Shown here in pieces: positions 16,801-25,689 of a stretch of DNA of 64,000 nucleotides; within the stretch, counting starts at the first letter, position 1; the number at the start of each line of letters is the position of its first letter. The stretch lies in IMG/VR virus record IMGVR_UViG_3300037294_000266, positions 1-64,000 of that record; one strand, given 5' to 3'. The notes under the pieces were generated by a model. The model saw nothing but the letters and a program-made list of their open reading frames with translations. It did not search any database and was not told where the DNA came from. Source of the DNA: a virus. Both the position numbers and the translations under genes were made by a program.

Positions 16801-17922
16801 ATGAGTAGCTCTTTTGTTGCTAAATCTGGCAAGGGTATCTTGCTGAATGCTATCAACCGCGGTATCGCTCTTGGCGAAAGCGGCGTTCAACTCCTGCCAG
16901 CCGACATTGTATTCGGTGACGTAGAAGGCTCTACCGACGAAAGTCGCGAATCGCAAGTGACTTTCGTTGGCGCTGAGGCCAGTCGTTTTGAAGGCAGCGA
17001 AGCTGTTGTTTACTTCGACCGCATTGACATTGGTCAGGTGTTCTTGGATGCCGGCGTTGAAGTTGTCGAAGTCGGTGGTGAATTGACTTCCATTGCCGAT
17101 GTTGTTGCTGCTGTTAACAGCAAGCATTCGGCCGGCTTCAGTGAAGAAGACATCGATCAGTCTGGCGACTTCGATCCTGAAGCATCGTCGGTACTATTGT
17201 CGACTCTCTCGACCTCGCACGGTTACAAAGGCGAGCTGCTCGTTCAGATCACTGCTGAAGATACTGGCGAAGGCGAACCTGTCGATCCGGAATTGCCGCC
17301 TGCCGTACCTGAATACGTCGTAGCGCCGACTGTCACTTCTGGTTCCATTAATGCTAAAGGCCAGAAAGAAGACGGCACCATGCTCGCAGGCACTGGCAAT
17401 CCAGTGGGAGAAATGACGGTTGCTTCTAACGGCGAACTCGAACTCTCCCTGAGCGCACGTGTTTGGAAGTCTGGCGATTTGCCAATTGCACAAGACGGTC
17501 ATTACGACGTAGTGATTGACGATGCCGCTGGCGATTGGAACTTCCCGTTCTCAATGAGTCTTCTTCAAGAAGAGCGCCCGGTTACTGAACTGTACGACAT
17601 CATCCTGACCATGCAATCTGTTGAGTCGAGTGTATCGCTTCCGTTCAATCTGTCTCGTGATGAAGGCGGCGTGTTCCACTTCATTAACGAAGAGTACAGT
17701 ATCGACATCAGCGATAGCGCTACCACAGCGCCAGGCGACACCGTTCAGAACATCCAACGTCTGACTTTCTATAAGCCTGTAATGGGTGCGATGTCACTCA
17801 GCACTAACGGTTCGCCTATCGGCGACTTCATTCTTACCTTGTCGGCCACTCGCCGCGAAGGTGAAGTTGAAGCCGTTGTCTGCGAGATCTCGGTTAACGT
17901 CCAGATCGAAGCTCAAGCGTAA
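16801..17922 (+). CDS. Putative virion / tail-fibre protein
   Basis: A 373-residue protein from the ATG at 16801, which has GAGGAACTC before it. A frame extending to 16702 would put the class 2 promoter-like site inside the gene. Residues 1-155 form a domain opening with KGILLNAINRGIALGESGVQ and including a VYFDRIDIGQVF strand. A Pro-rich linker (EPVDPELPPAVPEY) follows. The rest is beta-rich and includes VTELYDIILTMQSV and QNIQRLTFYKP, segments I associate with phage fibre proteins. No transmembrane segment. It opens the late-type cluster that runs to 22981. Exact virion role unknown. Confidence 0.65.
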   Translation: MSSSFVAKSGKGILLNAINRGIALGESGVQLLPADIVFGDVEGSTDESRESQVTFVGAEASRFEGSEAVVYFDRIDIGQVFLDAGVEVVEVGGELTSIADVVAAVNSKHSAGFSEEDIDQSGDFDPEASSVLLSTLSTSHGYKGELLVQITAEDTGEGEPVDPELPPAVPEYVVAPTVTSGSINAKGQKEDGTMLAGTGNPVGEMTVASNGELELSLSARVWKSGDLPIAQDGHYDVVIDDAAGDWNFPFSMSLLQEERPVTELYDIILTMQSVESSVSLPFNLSRDEGGVFHFINEEYSIDISDSATTAPGDTVQNIQRLTFYKPVMGAMSLSTNGSPIGDFILTLSATRREGEVEAVVCEISVNVQIEAQA

Positions 17923-17929
17923 TGTAATG

Positions 17930-17962
17930 CCCACCATCTGACTATAACGGTCAGATGGTGGG
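17930..17962 (+). terminator. Intrinsic terminator
   Basis: 13-bp perfect stem (CCCACCATCTGAC / GTCAGATGGTGGG) followed by TTTATG, eight nt beyond the stop codon. Confidence 0.85.
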
Positions 17963-18008
17963 TTTATGCCGTTACGGTATTTTATTACGTGTTTATCCCA
18001 GTGAACGC

Positions 18009-18019
18009 ATCCTATGTAC
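18009..18019 (+). promoter_or_regulatory. Class 2 promoter-like motif
   Basis: Plus strand ATCCTATGTAC, 41 nt upstream of the ATG at 18060 and after the preceding terminator. Confidence 0.5.
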
Positions 18020-18059
18020 AACGCTTCTTCTGTACGCTCGTTTCAGATGAGGGACGATC

Positions 18060-18572
18060 ATGTCTGAGGTAGAAAATCCGTGGACAGCGACGATCGGTCA
18101 ACTCACACCCATTGACTCTAACCTGTTATCTGTTGAAGACAGTGTCGAAATCACCGTCTCTACTCGCGTAGACGGCGGCGAAGGACTGGCTAAGAAAACT
18201 TACCGTACTTCGATCGGCGCTATCTTAGGTATTTTTGCTGCAAGGCGGGATAACCCAAATCAGGTCACAGCTGAACAAGTAGGTTCATACACGGTCCAAG
18301 CGATCACGGATCTATTAAGGGAGAAGTTGGGTGTAGACGATGTTGCTGTAGACGCACTTAAGTTAGATGGCAAGACTCGTAGTGAGATCATTGCGGAGGC
18401 TCGTGAAGGGGTTTCGTATGACTCGCAGAATCTTGGCGGGCGACCAGCAAGTGCGTACGTTCTGGTAGATGATTACCTCGCGGGAATTGTTGAAGTCAAG
18501 GAATATACCGATGGACTTGGTTATTGTTTGGTTGACATTATGAACGATGAGGCACAGTCACTAGGCGGTTAA
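18060..18572 (+). CDS. Fibre-associated structural protein, short
   Basis: A 170-residue protein. It carries LKLDGKTRSEIIAEA, the same 'LxGxTxxEI' module found in the large fibre protein at 18691, in the gene at 21337 and in the gene at 44264. It also has ARRDNPNQVTAEQVGSYTV, which parallels ARTDNPNSVTKAQVGLGAV in the next gene. It is therefore probably a shortened member of the same fibre family. GAGGGA precedes the ATG. The N-terminus could attach it to the virion. Confidence 0.65.
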   Translation: MSEVENPWTATIGQLTPIDSNLLSVEDSVEITVSTRVDGGEGLAKKTYRTSIGAILGIFAARRDNPNQVTAEQVGSYTVQAITDLLREKLGVDDVAVDALKLDGKTRSEIIAEAREGVSYDSQNLGGRPASAYVLVDDYLAGIVEVKEYTDGLGYCLVDIMNDEAQSLGG

Positions 18573-18576
18573 ACTG

Positions 18577-18597
18577 CCGACTTCATGTAGAGGTCGG
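18577..18597 (+). terminator. Weak hairpin after the gene at 18060
   Basis: CCGAC / GTCGG with an 11-nt loop directly after the stop codon. The stem is short, so this is a tentative terminator. Confidence 0.35.
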
Positions 18598-18690
18598 TAT
18601 CGTATGAGGTCAGGTCTTTTATTAAACGAGATCTGGTCACAATGGGGAGATCAATGCATCCCCCAAACTTAGGTTAAGAGGAATGCGATA

Positions 18691-21255
18691 ATGTCAATGA
18701 ACAATGCTGCGTTGGAACTGGCTCTACGGGCAGCGATGTCTCGCCTGACCCTCGCTGTAGCCAACCGCGACGCTCCAAACTCCCTGAAACTCGAGGGTCT
18801 GACCCTCGCCCAGGTAACTGCAACTATCCTGGCCGGTACCGCGTCTAACGCCACCCTCTTCGACGGCAAGACGTACGCTGAAGTCATCACTGCTGCCACC
18901 AGCGGCAACGCTGCTGACATCGACGCTCTGGAAGCTGCCTTCGCTACTTTCATCGCTCGTACCGACAACCCAAACAGCGTAACCAAAGCCCAGGTTGGCC
19001 TTGGCGCAGTTGAGAACTACGGCATTGCCTCCCAGGCTGATGCTGATGCGAAAGCTGCTGACAAGTACGTCACGCCTTCGATTGCCGACTACATGGTTCA
19101 GAAGGCCGTTGACGCTCTCGTTGGCGCGGCTCCTGAAACCCTGAACACCATCTCCGAAATCGCAGCCGCGTTGGGCGACGATCCGGACATCATCAACACC
19201 CTGCTGACTGCAATCGGTACCAAAGAAACTCCAGCCGGTGCCCAGGCAAAAGCTGATGCTGCTGTAACTGCTGCTGCTGCCGATGCCACCACCAAAGCTG
19301 ACGCTGCTCAAGCTGCTGCTATCGCTGCTGCTGCTCTGGACGCGACTTCTAAAGCTGACGCTGCCCAGGCTGCCGCCATTGCTTCTGGTGAATCGTACAC
19401 TGACACCGCTATCGCTGGTGTTGGCGCTTCGTTGGAACGTGCTACTCAGGCTGAAGCCGAAGGCGGTACTGACAACGTTAAACTGATGACTCCTCTGAGC
19501 TCTGCTCAGGCGATCGCAGCACTGGGCGCTACACTGTTCTTGGGTGTTGGTGCCACCGCAGTTGACTCGGCATTGCTCGAAGGCCAGACTCTGGCTCAGG
19601 TTATCGCCACTGCTCAAGCCGGCGTGGACATGTCCAACGTCGTGCAGAAGACTGACGATTTCGCTGCTTACAGCGTTGGCGAAGAAATCATCGGCGACCT
19701 CGTAACCAGCCTGCGTGCCGCAGACACTGCTAACGTTGATGCCATCACCGTTGTTTCCGATGCATTGGGTGCGTTCATCGCCTCCAAAGCAACTGAAGCC
19801 GAAGCCATTGCCGGTACCGATGATGTCAAGTACATCACAGCTCTGGCCCTTAAAGCCAAAGTTGACGCGGCTATCAACTCGGTGGTTGATGGTGCTCCAG
19901 AAGCCCTTGATACCCTGAAAGAACTGGCCATTGCTCTGGCTGATCAGGATAACGAAGTTGCGGCTATCGTTACCGTTCTCGACACCAAGCAAAACGCTGC
20001 GCAGGTTTCCGCTGCTATCGCCGCTGTTACCGATCTGCTGGCTGCTCGCGTTGATGCGTTGGAAGCTGAAGACGTTGTTGTTGACGGTCGTTTGGATGCG
20101 CTGGAAGCTGCTGTAGGTAGCGGTTCCAACTTCATGCAGACTGGCGTCACTGATCTGGGTACTAACCCAGTCGCGTTGGCATCCGACGTTCCAGAAGCTG
20201 CTCCGCGTTCGCTGAAAGCCATTGTTGATGCGCTGGAAGCTGCTGACGTTGTTGTCAACGATCGCATCACTGGTGAAGTTGCCGGCGTTAACTCGGCCAT
20301 CACTGCTGTTTCCGATGCTGCCGCTGCTGCTAACACACTGGTAGCTGATCGCGCCACTGCTCTGGAAGCTGCCGATGTTGTCTCTGACGGTCGTCTTGAC
20401 GTTCTGGAAACTGGCATCGCTACCAAGCTTGAGCAGAATGGCTCGTTGGACGCTGCTACCGTAAACCAGGACGTGGAAGGTACGCCTACCCAAGTTCTGA
20501 TCGGTACTGTATTGTCCGCTCTGGAAGCGCACATCACAGCCGTTGAAAATGGTGGTGCTGGTGACCTGGCTACGCTGCAGTCTGCTTTCAATGACTTCGT
20601 AGCTGCTAAAGCTACTGGCGCTGAAGTAATCGCCGGTACTGACGATGTTAAGTACACCACGTCGTTGGCCGTTAAAGCTGCCATCGTTGATGCAATCGAT
20701 GCTCTGGTTGGCGCTGCTCCGGCTGCGCTGGATACCATCAACGAGATCGCTGCTGCGCTGAACAACGATCCTAACGTCATCAACAACTTGATGACTGCGA
20801 TTGGTACTAAGCTCGATGCCACTGCTACCGCAGTTGACTCGGCTAAGCTGGGCGGCGTTGTTGCTGCTGACTACGCTACCAAAGTGTACGTCGACGATAC
20901 CGTTGAAGCTCTGACTGAAGGCTTCATTGCTTCGGCAGTAGATCTGGCCCCTAACTACAAGGGCGATCTGACCATCGCTAACTTGGGTTCTGGTTCGTAC
21001 GGTTTCAACGCCAGCGGTTCTATCGCTCCTGCTACCTACGGCTCAATCACTGTACAAGCTTTCCATTGGAACGCTTCGGTATTGACTGTTAAGGTTCTTG
21101 GCGACAAGACTGCTGCCGGTATTGACGCAGCCATCGTTAACTCGTTGGTTCTCAATGCCCCAGTGTCGGCTACCTTCGCTAGCGGCTCGACCACATTCGT
21201 GTTCACCGTTGACAAGGTTCTGCCTACCACTGGTGTAGTACCAGTAGCGTTCTAA
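18691..21255 (+). CDS. Large repetitive tail-fibre protein
   Basis: An 854-residue Ala/Asp-rich protein built from repeats. One unit, roughly 'T-E/K-A-E-A-I-A-G-T-D-D-V-K-Y-x-T' followed by a helix and 'GAAPE-LDTLxEIAxAL', appears at least three times (about residues 145-180, 365-420 and 645-700). LEALEAADVVV-type heptads (about 450-590) predict long trimeric coiled coil. The LxGxTxxEV module occurs near residues 30, 55 and 290. The last 150 residues are beta-rich and are likely the distal domain. This is typical of phage fibre shafts. RBS AAGAGGAA. The repeats make it prone to recombination with its paralogues. Confidence 0.8.
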   Translation: MSMNNAALELALRAAMSRLTLAVANRDAPNSLKLEGLTLAQVTATILAGTASNATLFDGKTYAEVITAATSGNAADIDALEAAFATFIARTDNPNSVTKAQVGLGAVENYGIASQADADAKAADKYVTPSIADYMVQKAVDALVGAAPETLNTISEIAAALGDDPDIINTLLTAIGTKETPAGAQAKADAAVTAAAADATTKADAAQAAAIAAAALDATSKADAAQAAAIASGESYTDTAIAGVGASLERATQAEAEGGTDNVKLMTPLSSAQAIAALGATLFLGVGATAVDSALLEGQTLAQVIATAQAGVDMSNVVQKTDDFAAYSVGEEIIGDLVTSLRAADTANVDAITVVSDALGAFIASKATEAEAIAGTDDVKYITALALKAKVDAAINSVVDGAPEALDTLKELAIALADQDNEVAAIVTVLDTKQNAAQVSAAIAAVTDLLAARVDALEAEDVVVDGRLDALEAAVGSGSNFMQTGVTDLGTNPVALASDVPEAAPRSLKAIVDALEAADVVVNDRITGEVAGVNSAITAVSDAAAAANTLVADRATALEAADVVSDGRLDVLETGIATKLEQNGSLDAATVNQDVEGTPTQVLIGTVLSALEAHITAVENGGAGDLATLQSAFNDFVAAKATGAEVIAGTDDVKYTTSLAVKAAIVDAIDALVGAAPAALDTINEIAAALNNDPNVINNLMTAIGTKLDATATAVDSAKLGGVVAADYATKVYVDDTVEALTEGFIASAVDLAPNYKGDLTIANLGSGSYGFNASGSIAPATYGSITVQAFHWNASVLTVKVLGDKTAAGIDAAIVNSLVLNAPVSATFASGSTTFVFTVDKVLPTTGVVPVAF

Positions 21256-21279
21256 GCCCTCACGTTGCGGCTATTCGTA

Positions 21280-21301
21280 AAGGGGTCTTCGTGACCCCCT
21301 T
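21280..21301 (+). terminator. Intrinsic terminator
   Basis: AAGGGGTC-ttcgt-GACCCCCTT after the large fibre gene; strong stem with a UUCG-like loop. Confidence 0.75.
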
Positions 21302-21336
21302 ACACTTTAAATCAATTTGCTTCAAAGGTGAGAAAG

Positions 21337-21918
21337 ATGAGTCAAGCTCTGTTGCTACAGGCGATGCAGAAACACGCCCTGGCTGTTAGAACGTTGTTGG
21401 CCACTGGTGTGGCAGGCGATGCAGCCAAATTGGAAGGCCTCACACTGGCGCAGATTCTTGCCAGTGCTGAGAACACCGCCAAACTGTACACCGATGCCGA
21501 AGTCCTCGACATGGTCGAAGGCAACGCTCTGATCGAAGCAGTCGATGCAGCTATTGCTGAATTGAGCGCTCCGATCGGTGGTGATTTCTACACGGCCATT
21601 ACCGAGCGTAGTGTTGCCCTGGGCGCTGGTGCTGCGATCAATGTATCGCAAGCCAACCATTACACCAAAACGGTAACTGGCAATACAACCTTCAGCGTGA
21701 CCAATGCCCCTGCGGCTGGCCGTGTTGGCGCGTTCGTACTGCACCTTACCAATGCTGGCGCTTCGGTTGTTCAGTGGTGGGCTAACGTTCGCTGGGCTGA
21801 AGGCCAGGCTCCAACCCTGTCGGCCGCTGGCCGTGACGTAATCGCCTTCTCCACCATGGATGGCGGCGCTACGTGGGACGGTTACCTGCTCGGCAAAGAC
21901 ATGAAGGCTGCTGCATAA
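21337..21918 (+). CDS. Tail-fibre protein with C-terminal tip domain
   Basis: A 193-residue protein from the ATG at 21337, which has AAAGGTGA at normal spacing; a GTG at 21328 overlaps that site. AKLEGLTLAQILAS near residue 35 is the shared LxGxTxxE module. The second half (NHYTKTVTGNTTFSVTNAP, then VVQWWANVRWAEGQAPTLSA) resembles the beta-structured domain common in phage tail proteins that end in 'DGGATWDGYLLGKDM'. Flanked by terminators on both sides, so it is transcribed as its own unit. Confidence 0.7.
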   Translation: MSQALLLQAMQKHALAVRTLLATGVAGDAAKLEGLTLAQILASAENTAKLYTDAEVLDMVEGNALIEAVDAAIAELSAPIGGDFYTAITERSVALGAGAAINVSQANHYTKTVTGNTTFSVTNAPAAGRVGAFVLHLTNAGASVVQWWANVRWAEGQAPTLSAAGRDVIAFSTMDGGATWDGYLLGKDMKAAA

Positions 21919-21936
21919 GCTCCTTCTTAACGTCAT

Positions 21937-21966
21937 AGAGCACGGTGGCTAATGCCACCGTGCTCT
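21937..21966 (+). terminator. Intrinsic terminator
   Basis: 13-bp stem AGAGCACGGTGGC / GCCACCGTGCTCT followed by TTAT. Confidence 0.85.
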
Positions 21967-21982
21967 TTATTTGGTATCTGAT

Positions 21983-22495
21983 ATGCGTAATCTTCTGCTG
22001 GCGGCTGCGGGCCGTAAGACTGGTGTTATTGACAAGACACCTTTCATTAATCAACTGTCGTCTACCGCTGGGCTGTCTCTTTTAGGAGGGGTTGAAGTTT
22101 ATGCTCCTGCCAATCAGTTCGATTCGCCAGGAGATGGCAAGCGTTATGATTTTTCCAGTTCATTGGCTGGTAAGAAAGTTAAACGCATCAAAGCCTCTTT
22201 CCGATACACCGCCAACACCAGCGCTCTCAGTGCATTTAACTTTGTTGTAGCTGAGTCTGGCAAGGCTCTCGTTTTGGCACTTGGTGTTTACGACGAATGG
22301 AACGCACAGACTGGATTCCGTTTAGTTGACGATTCCAATAACAGGACCTTGAGAACAAGTAATTGGAATGACTTCCTAGAGGTCACGTTTGACACGCCAG
22401 TTAAAATTGAAGATATTTACGTAAAAATCGGTGGTAGATCGGGGCTTACATACGCTCCAATTTACGTAAAAGACTTTGAAATAGAGTTCGTATAA
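21983..22495 (+). CDS. Fibre-like protein with shared N-terminal peptide
   Basis: A 170-residue protein. It starts MRNLLLAAAGRKTG, almost identical to the start of the gene at 24559 (MRNLILATSSIG). A TTG four codons upstream is not preferred. The remainder is beta-rich with alternating aromatic residues and no recognised motif. The N-terminal peptide is probably a virion-docking segment. It lacks a strong ribosome-binding site and lies only 16 nt beyond a terminator, so how it is expressed is unclear. Confidence 0.6.
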   Translation: MRNLLLAAAGRKTGVIDKTPFINQLSSTAGLSLLGGVEVYAPANQFDSPGDGKRYDFSSSLAGKKVKRIKASFRYTANTSALSAFNFVVAESGKALVLALGVYDEWNAQTGFRLVDDSNNRTLRTSNWNDFLEVTFDTPVKIEDIYVKIGGRSGLTYAPIYVKDFEIEFV

Positions 22496-22525
22496 CAGCA
22501 TTGTTATTTATCCGAGGAACGACCC

Positions 22526-22981
22526 ATGTTTATCAACACAGATACTAAAGAAGTACTTCGAGACGAAACAGCCCTGCGACTTGCACTGCGGCATATTTCA
22601 CTGCCACTAAATATCACGGACGATACCTTAACATCCGTGGGGTTTGCCCGTGTTCATGAAGGAATCGCACCTGAGCCAACCAATTACCAAATCGTTGAGC
22701 CTGATGGATTAGAGGAACGTGATGGTAAATGGTACCAGGTGTGGAAGGTGACTACCCGTAAGTTCAAAGAAACCTACGACAGCCATCCTCGCATCATCGA
22801 GATCAAGAATGAGCTGAAGGCGCTTGACGACCGTTCGATTCGACCATTGAGAGCACTCGTGATGCGTAAAGGAGGAGAACCCGACTACAATGTTCTTCTA
22901 GGTATCGAGAAAGAACGTGATGTGTTGATGGAAGAAATGGGTAACCTGATTGAATCCATTAAGATGGTTACGATTGAATGA
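22526..22981 (+). CDS. Tail-fibre assembly chaperone-like protein
   Basis: A 151-residue protein. The layout is that of phage fibre-assembly proteins: an N-terminal small domain, then 'YQIVEPDGLEERDGKWYQVW', then a long helical C-terminal half (EIKNELKALDDRSIRPLRAL). It follows a run of fibre genes, where such chaperones usually sit. CGAGGAA precedes the ATG. It ends at a hairpin shared with the convergent gene. Confidence 0.65.
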   Translation: MFINTDTKEVLRDETALRLALRHISLPLNITDDTLTSVGFARVHEGIAPEPTNYQIVEPDGLEERDGKWYQVWKVTTRKFKETYDSHPRIIEIKNELKALDDRSIRPLRALVMRKGGEPDYNVLLGIEKERDVLMEEMGNLIESIKMVTIE

Positions 22982-22985
22982 CAGC

Positions 22986-23015
22986 ATAGAGGCCGGGCTG
23001 ATGCCCGGCCTCTAT
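22986..23015. terminator. Bidirectional terminator
   Basis: 13-bp perfect stem ATAGAGGCCGGGC / GCCCGGCCTCTAT with a TGAT loop between convergent genes. Confidence 0.85.
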
Positions 23016-23026
23016 TACGCTGCTAG

Positions 23027-23584
23027 CTAATCAAGACTGCCTAATGGGATCACGCGAATCTGTCCTTCGTCTGTGACACGAAGACGTCCTCCATCAGTGA
23101 AGCGACGGATGCCCTCTGACCAGAAGATCTCAATTCGCTTACGACCGATGTAGATGTACGACTCTTCTTTGGCAAATATATCGACATGAGTAAAATGAGC
23201 CAGTGATGCAAACGGATCATTGATATCAATGTCAAACTCGCCATCGACCAGATTGAAATTCCCGTCCAGGTAGGCGACAAGCGCCTCTTTGTCAGAGATA
23301 TTGAACGCGTCTTTCAGGTCTATCTTGAATGTAGGGTAGTGGGTGTCAATGTCAGCACGGGCGTAGAACATGTCTTTCTCGCCTTTGTACGGACTGCCTT
23401 CCTTAGCCTTGATCAAGATAATGGAGTTATCGCCGTGTTCATCTAGGTCCATGGACCTAGGGGTTTCAATATCAACCATGGTGCCGTTGATAGGAACTCG
23501 ATTGGTCCGATAGATCAAAGCAAAGAAATTCTCTAGCGCTGTCTTTTCAGGATCAAACTTGAAGTCGTCTGTTTTACAGGCCAT
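23027..23584 (-). CDS. Putative virion protein
   Basis: A 185-residue acidic protein rich in Asp and aromatic residues, mostly beta. It begins FKFDPEKTALENFFALIYRT, a helical start like that of structural proteins in large phages as I remember them. It is the last gene of the leftward unit containing the Kelch-like and fibre-like genes; the gap to the Kelch-like gene is 12 nt. Function unknown. The structural call is from context. Confidence 0.55.
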   Translation of the reverse strand: MACKTDDFKFDPEKTALENFFALIYRTNRVPINGTMVDIETPRSMDLDEHGDNSIILIKAKEGSPYKGEKDMFYARADIDTHYPTFKIDLKDAFNISDKEALVAYLDGNFNLVDGEFDIDINDPFASLAHFTHVDIFAKEESYIYIGRKRIEIFWSEGIRRFTDGGRLRVTDEGQIRVIPLGSLD

Positions 23585-23596
23585 AGCATCCTCGCT

Positions 23597-24541
23597 TTAA
23601 TTAAGATATGTCATGTCGATTGTGACGATCTGATTACTTCTTGCAGCGTCGTCATACAAAGCCTGACCCGGATAAGAAACGCAACCACCGACAATATGTA
23701 ACTCATTTGTGGATTCGTCAATGTGACTCGTGTGGACATAACGACTGGTCTCAAACGTCACTTTGAATTGACGTGGTTTTGCAGAGAGATTCAACAGGTC
23801 GTATCTATCAATGGCACCAGTGCCGCTGATCACGTAAATAAAACGCCCGCGTGAAATTACAGATCCCCATACAGGAGATCGTGGAATAGAAAAGGTGCTC
23901 CACGTGTTAGTGGCAGTGTTGTAAATCTGCATAACCGGGTTTGCAACAGAACCCATAATGAACAGTTTATTATCGTACACTGCCGCAAAATGACCAATTG
24001 CTGTAAACGGCATGTCTGCCATCACATCCCACGTGTTAGTGGCAATGTTGTAAACATGACATTTCCGCGTAGCTGCTTCGTTAGACGCCCAACCGCCCAG
24101 GCGATAAATCTTTCCAGCATTATGTAGAATGATACTGGAGTGGCGATATGGTGTCGGTGCGTCGGCAAGGGGGGTGAGTGTACTCGGCGATGCAGCAATG
24201 GCCCGGCGACGGAAGGTGCCGTTGTAAGCCCCATTGTGACCATCTAGAAAATAAAGGTTGTCGTCAACCCCAATACCACTTGCCCACGTGTAAGTAGACG
24301 GCAATGCTGTTGATGATTTTTGTTTAGTACGTGTATTGAAATGAAGCGCTGTTGTCGGGTATCTGGCAGCGCCCACACCGCCGGAAAGACCACCCAGCAC
24401 TATCAGATCTCCTGTCAGCTTATTGTAACCACCAGCAAAGTTACTCCGACTCCCAGACATGGTATTGATTGATTTTATTGGGACTAATCGGATAGAATCT
24501 ATTTTGAATCTTTCTGCCGCTGCCAGATATAGGCCGTTCAT
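23597..24541 (-). CDS. Kelch-like beta-propeller fibre protein
   Basis: A 314-residue protein from the ATG at 24541 (GGAG upstream); a longer frame runs into the preceding gene. It starts MNGLYLAAAERF, a variant of the N-terminal peptide shared with other fibre genes. At least four Kelch-type repeats can be read, each with a hydrophobic strand, a GG pair or equivalent, and 'YN-x-ATNTW' (for example VYNIATNTWDVMADMP and IYNTATNTWSTFSIPRS). This predicts a six- or seven-bladed propeller, a fold suited to glycan or protein binding. A receptor-binding role is inferred. Confidence 0.75.
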   Translation of the reverse strand: MNGLYLAAAERFKIDSIRLVPIKSINTMSGSRSNFAGGYNKLTGDLIVLGGLSGGVGAARYPTTALHFNTRTKQKSSTALPSTYTWASGIGVDDNLYFLDGHNGAYNGTFRRRAIAASPSTLTPLADAPTPYRHSSIILHNAGKIYRLGGWASNEAATRKCHVYNIATNTWDVMADMPFTAIGHFAAVYDNKLFIMGSVANPVMQIYNTATNTWSTFSIPRSPVWGSVISRGRFIYVISGTGAIDRYDLLNLSAKPRQFKVTFETSRYVHTSHIDESTNELHIVGGCVSYPGQALYDDAARSNQIVTIDMTYLN

Positions 24542-24558
24542 TATAATCTCCGATATAT

Positions 24559-25233
24559 TTAGTTTACAAGCTCTAGCAGAGGGCGCCAGCCCATGCGGGA
24601 AGATGCGTCTGAGAACGTGGTATAGCCGAGATAAGTAACTGTACCGGGAGCCCCGCCGTACCCACGACATACTGCATAATTAGGATTGGCACCATGGACT
24701 TCTTTACAGATTGTAAAACTACCTTGCGACGGAGTGGCTCCTACACCAAGATCGGCATCTGAATACTCTGCCCAGTTTAAGTTACCTCCCTCTGATGTAA
24801 AGCTATCTGCTGCTACGCCATTACAGATATGATACATCAAGCGGTTCCACTCAGATCCATGTGATGCAGGAGCATCTATGCCGACGTTGTTCTGACTTGG
24901 ATCGGAGAAAGATCCTGAGAGGAGCCTTACTTTATACGACTTCCCACCAATAACAACCTGACGAGATCCAGTAATTACACCGACTGCATTCAACTGATCA
25001 CGACTTATTGAATGACGATAAGAACGTTTAGCGATATATTTAATCTTGCCGTCCGTCACATCGAAAAACTTAAGCCATCCGGCAGTAGAGTTCTGACTAA
25101 TGCCTGCTGTAATGCCCATGGCGACCGCTAACGCGTTTCCATTGATAAACTGATCGGCAGCCACTTCACCAAAGAATGTTGTCTTTGTAGGAAGTCTGCC
25201 AATACTTGAAGTCGCCAGTATTAAATTTCTCAT
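24559..25233 (-). CDS. Tail-fibre-like protein, paralogue of 4690-5313
   Basis: A 224-residue protein from the ATG at 25233, chosen because MRNLILATSS matches the N-terminus of other fibre genes and because a longer start overlaps the upstream gene. The body (residues 50-224) repeats the motif order of the gene at 4690: WLKF, IKYIAK, SRDQLNAVGV, GGKSYKVRLL, and a final MGWRPLLELV. It is probably a receptor-binding or fibre-tip domain. The 17-nt gap to the Kelch-like gene implies co-expression. Confidence 0.65.
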   Translation of the reverse strand: MRNLILATSSIGRLPTKTTFFGEVAADQFINGNALAVAMGITAGISQNSTAGWLKFFDVTDGKIKYIAKRSYRHSISRDQLNAVGVITGSRQVVIGGKSYKVRLLSGSFSDPSQNNVGIDAPASHGSEWNRLMYHICNGVAADSFTSEGGNLNWAEYSDADLGVGATPSQGSFTICKEVHGANPNYAVCRGYGGAPGTVTYLGYTTFSDASSRMGWRPLLELVN

Positions 25234-25261
25234 GCGGCACCGTATTAATGATGAGTATGTT

Positions 25262-25627
25262 TCATAGTATTTCACCCCCTGTTACGATGAGATATCCATT
25301 GTCGTCTGCAATCTCCACCATGTGAGAAACAAATAAGTGTCGATGGCAAAACTTACCCGCTGTACAGTAACAAGCTGCAGCAATAGGACCTTCCCGTTGA
25401 AGGAATGATTCAAAGACCTCAGGAGAGGCTCTAAACTGCTCTCTAAGACGCTTTAAGTAAAGTTCCGTATATAGGTCGTCAGAAACCTCACCGCGCTTGT
25501 ATGCCCATAGTACAGAAGCTTCTGGTGCAAAGGGTTTAAACCCCGACTTAACAGTGATGTCGAACAATTCAATGTTTCTAGCCTTAGCCTTACGCCACTG
25601 AGGTATTGCGATTGTATAAAGTTCCAT
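25262..25627 (-). CDS. DUF488-family protein
   Basis: A 121-residue protein. The central 'FAPEASVLWAYKRGEVSDD' and the C-terminal 'CYCTAGKFCHRHLF' are hallmarks of the DUF488 family. The conserved Cys/His cluster (C-x-C-x5-C-H-R-H) suggests metal or nucleotide binding, but the family has no settled biochemical role. AGAGGTGA precedes the ATG. It is the first gene of the leftward unit that continues into fibre genes, which is an unusual neighbour. Confidence 0.8.
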   Translation of the reverse strand: MELYTIAIPQWRKAKARNIELFDITVKSGFKPFAPEASVLWAYKRGEVSDDLYTELYLKRLREQFRASPEVFESFLQREGPIAAACYCTAGKFCHRHLFVSHMVEIADDNGYLIVTGGEIL

Positions 25628-25689
25628 AAGTCACCTCTATACATTACCTGTGATAATTCTGGAAGACGGCATAGAAAGAAAGCTGAGTA

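Noticed and set aside
18724-20532. A 602-codon minus-strand frame across the large fibre gene
   Set aside because: Ser-rich composition comes from the Ala-rich sense strand; the sense frame shows fibre repeats and a ribosome-binding site.
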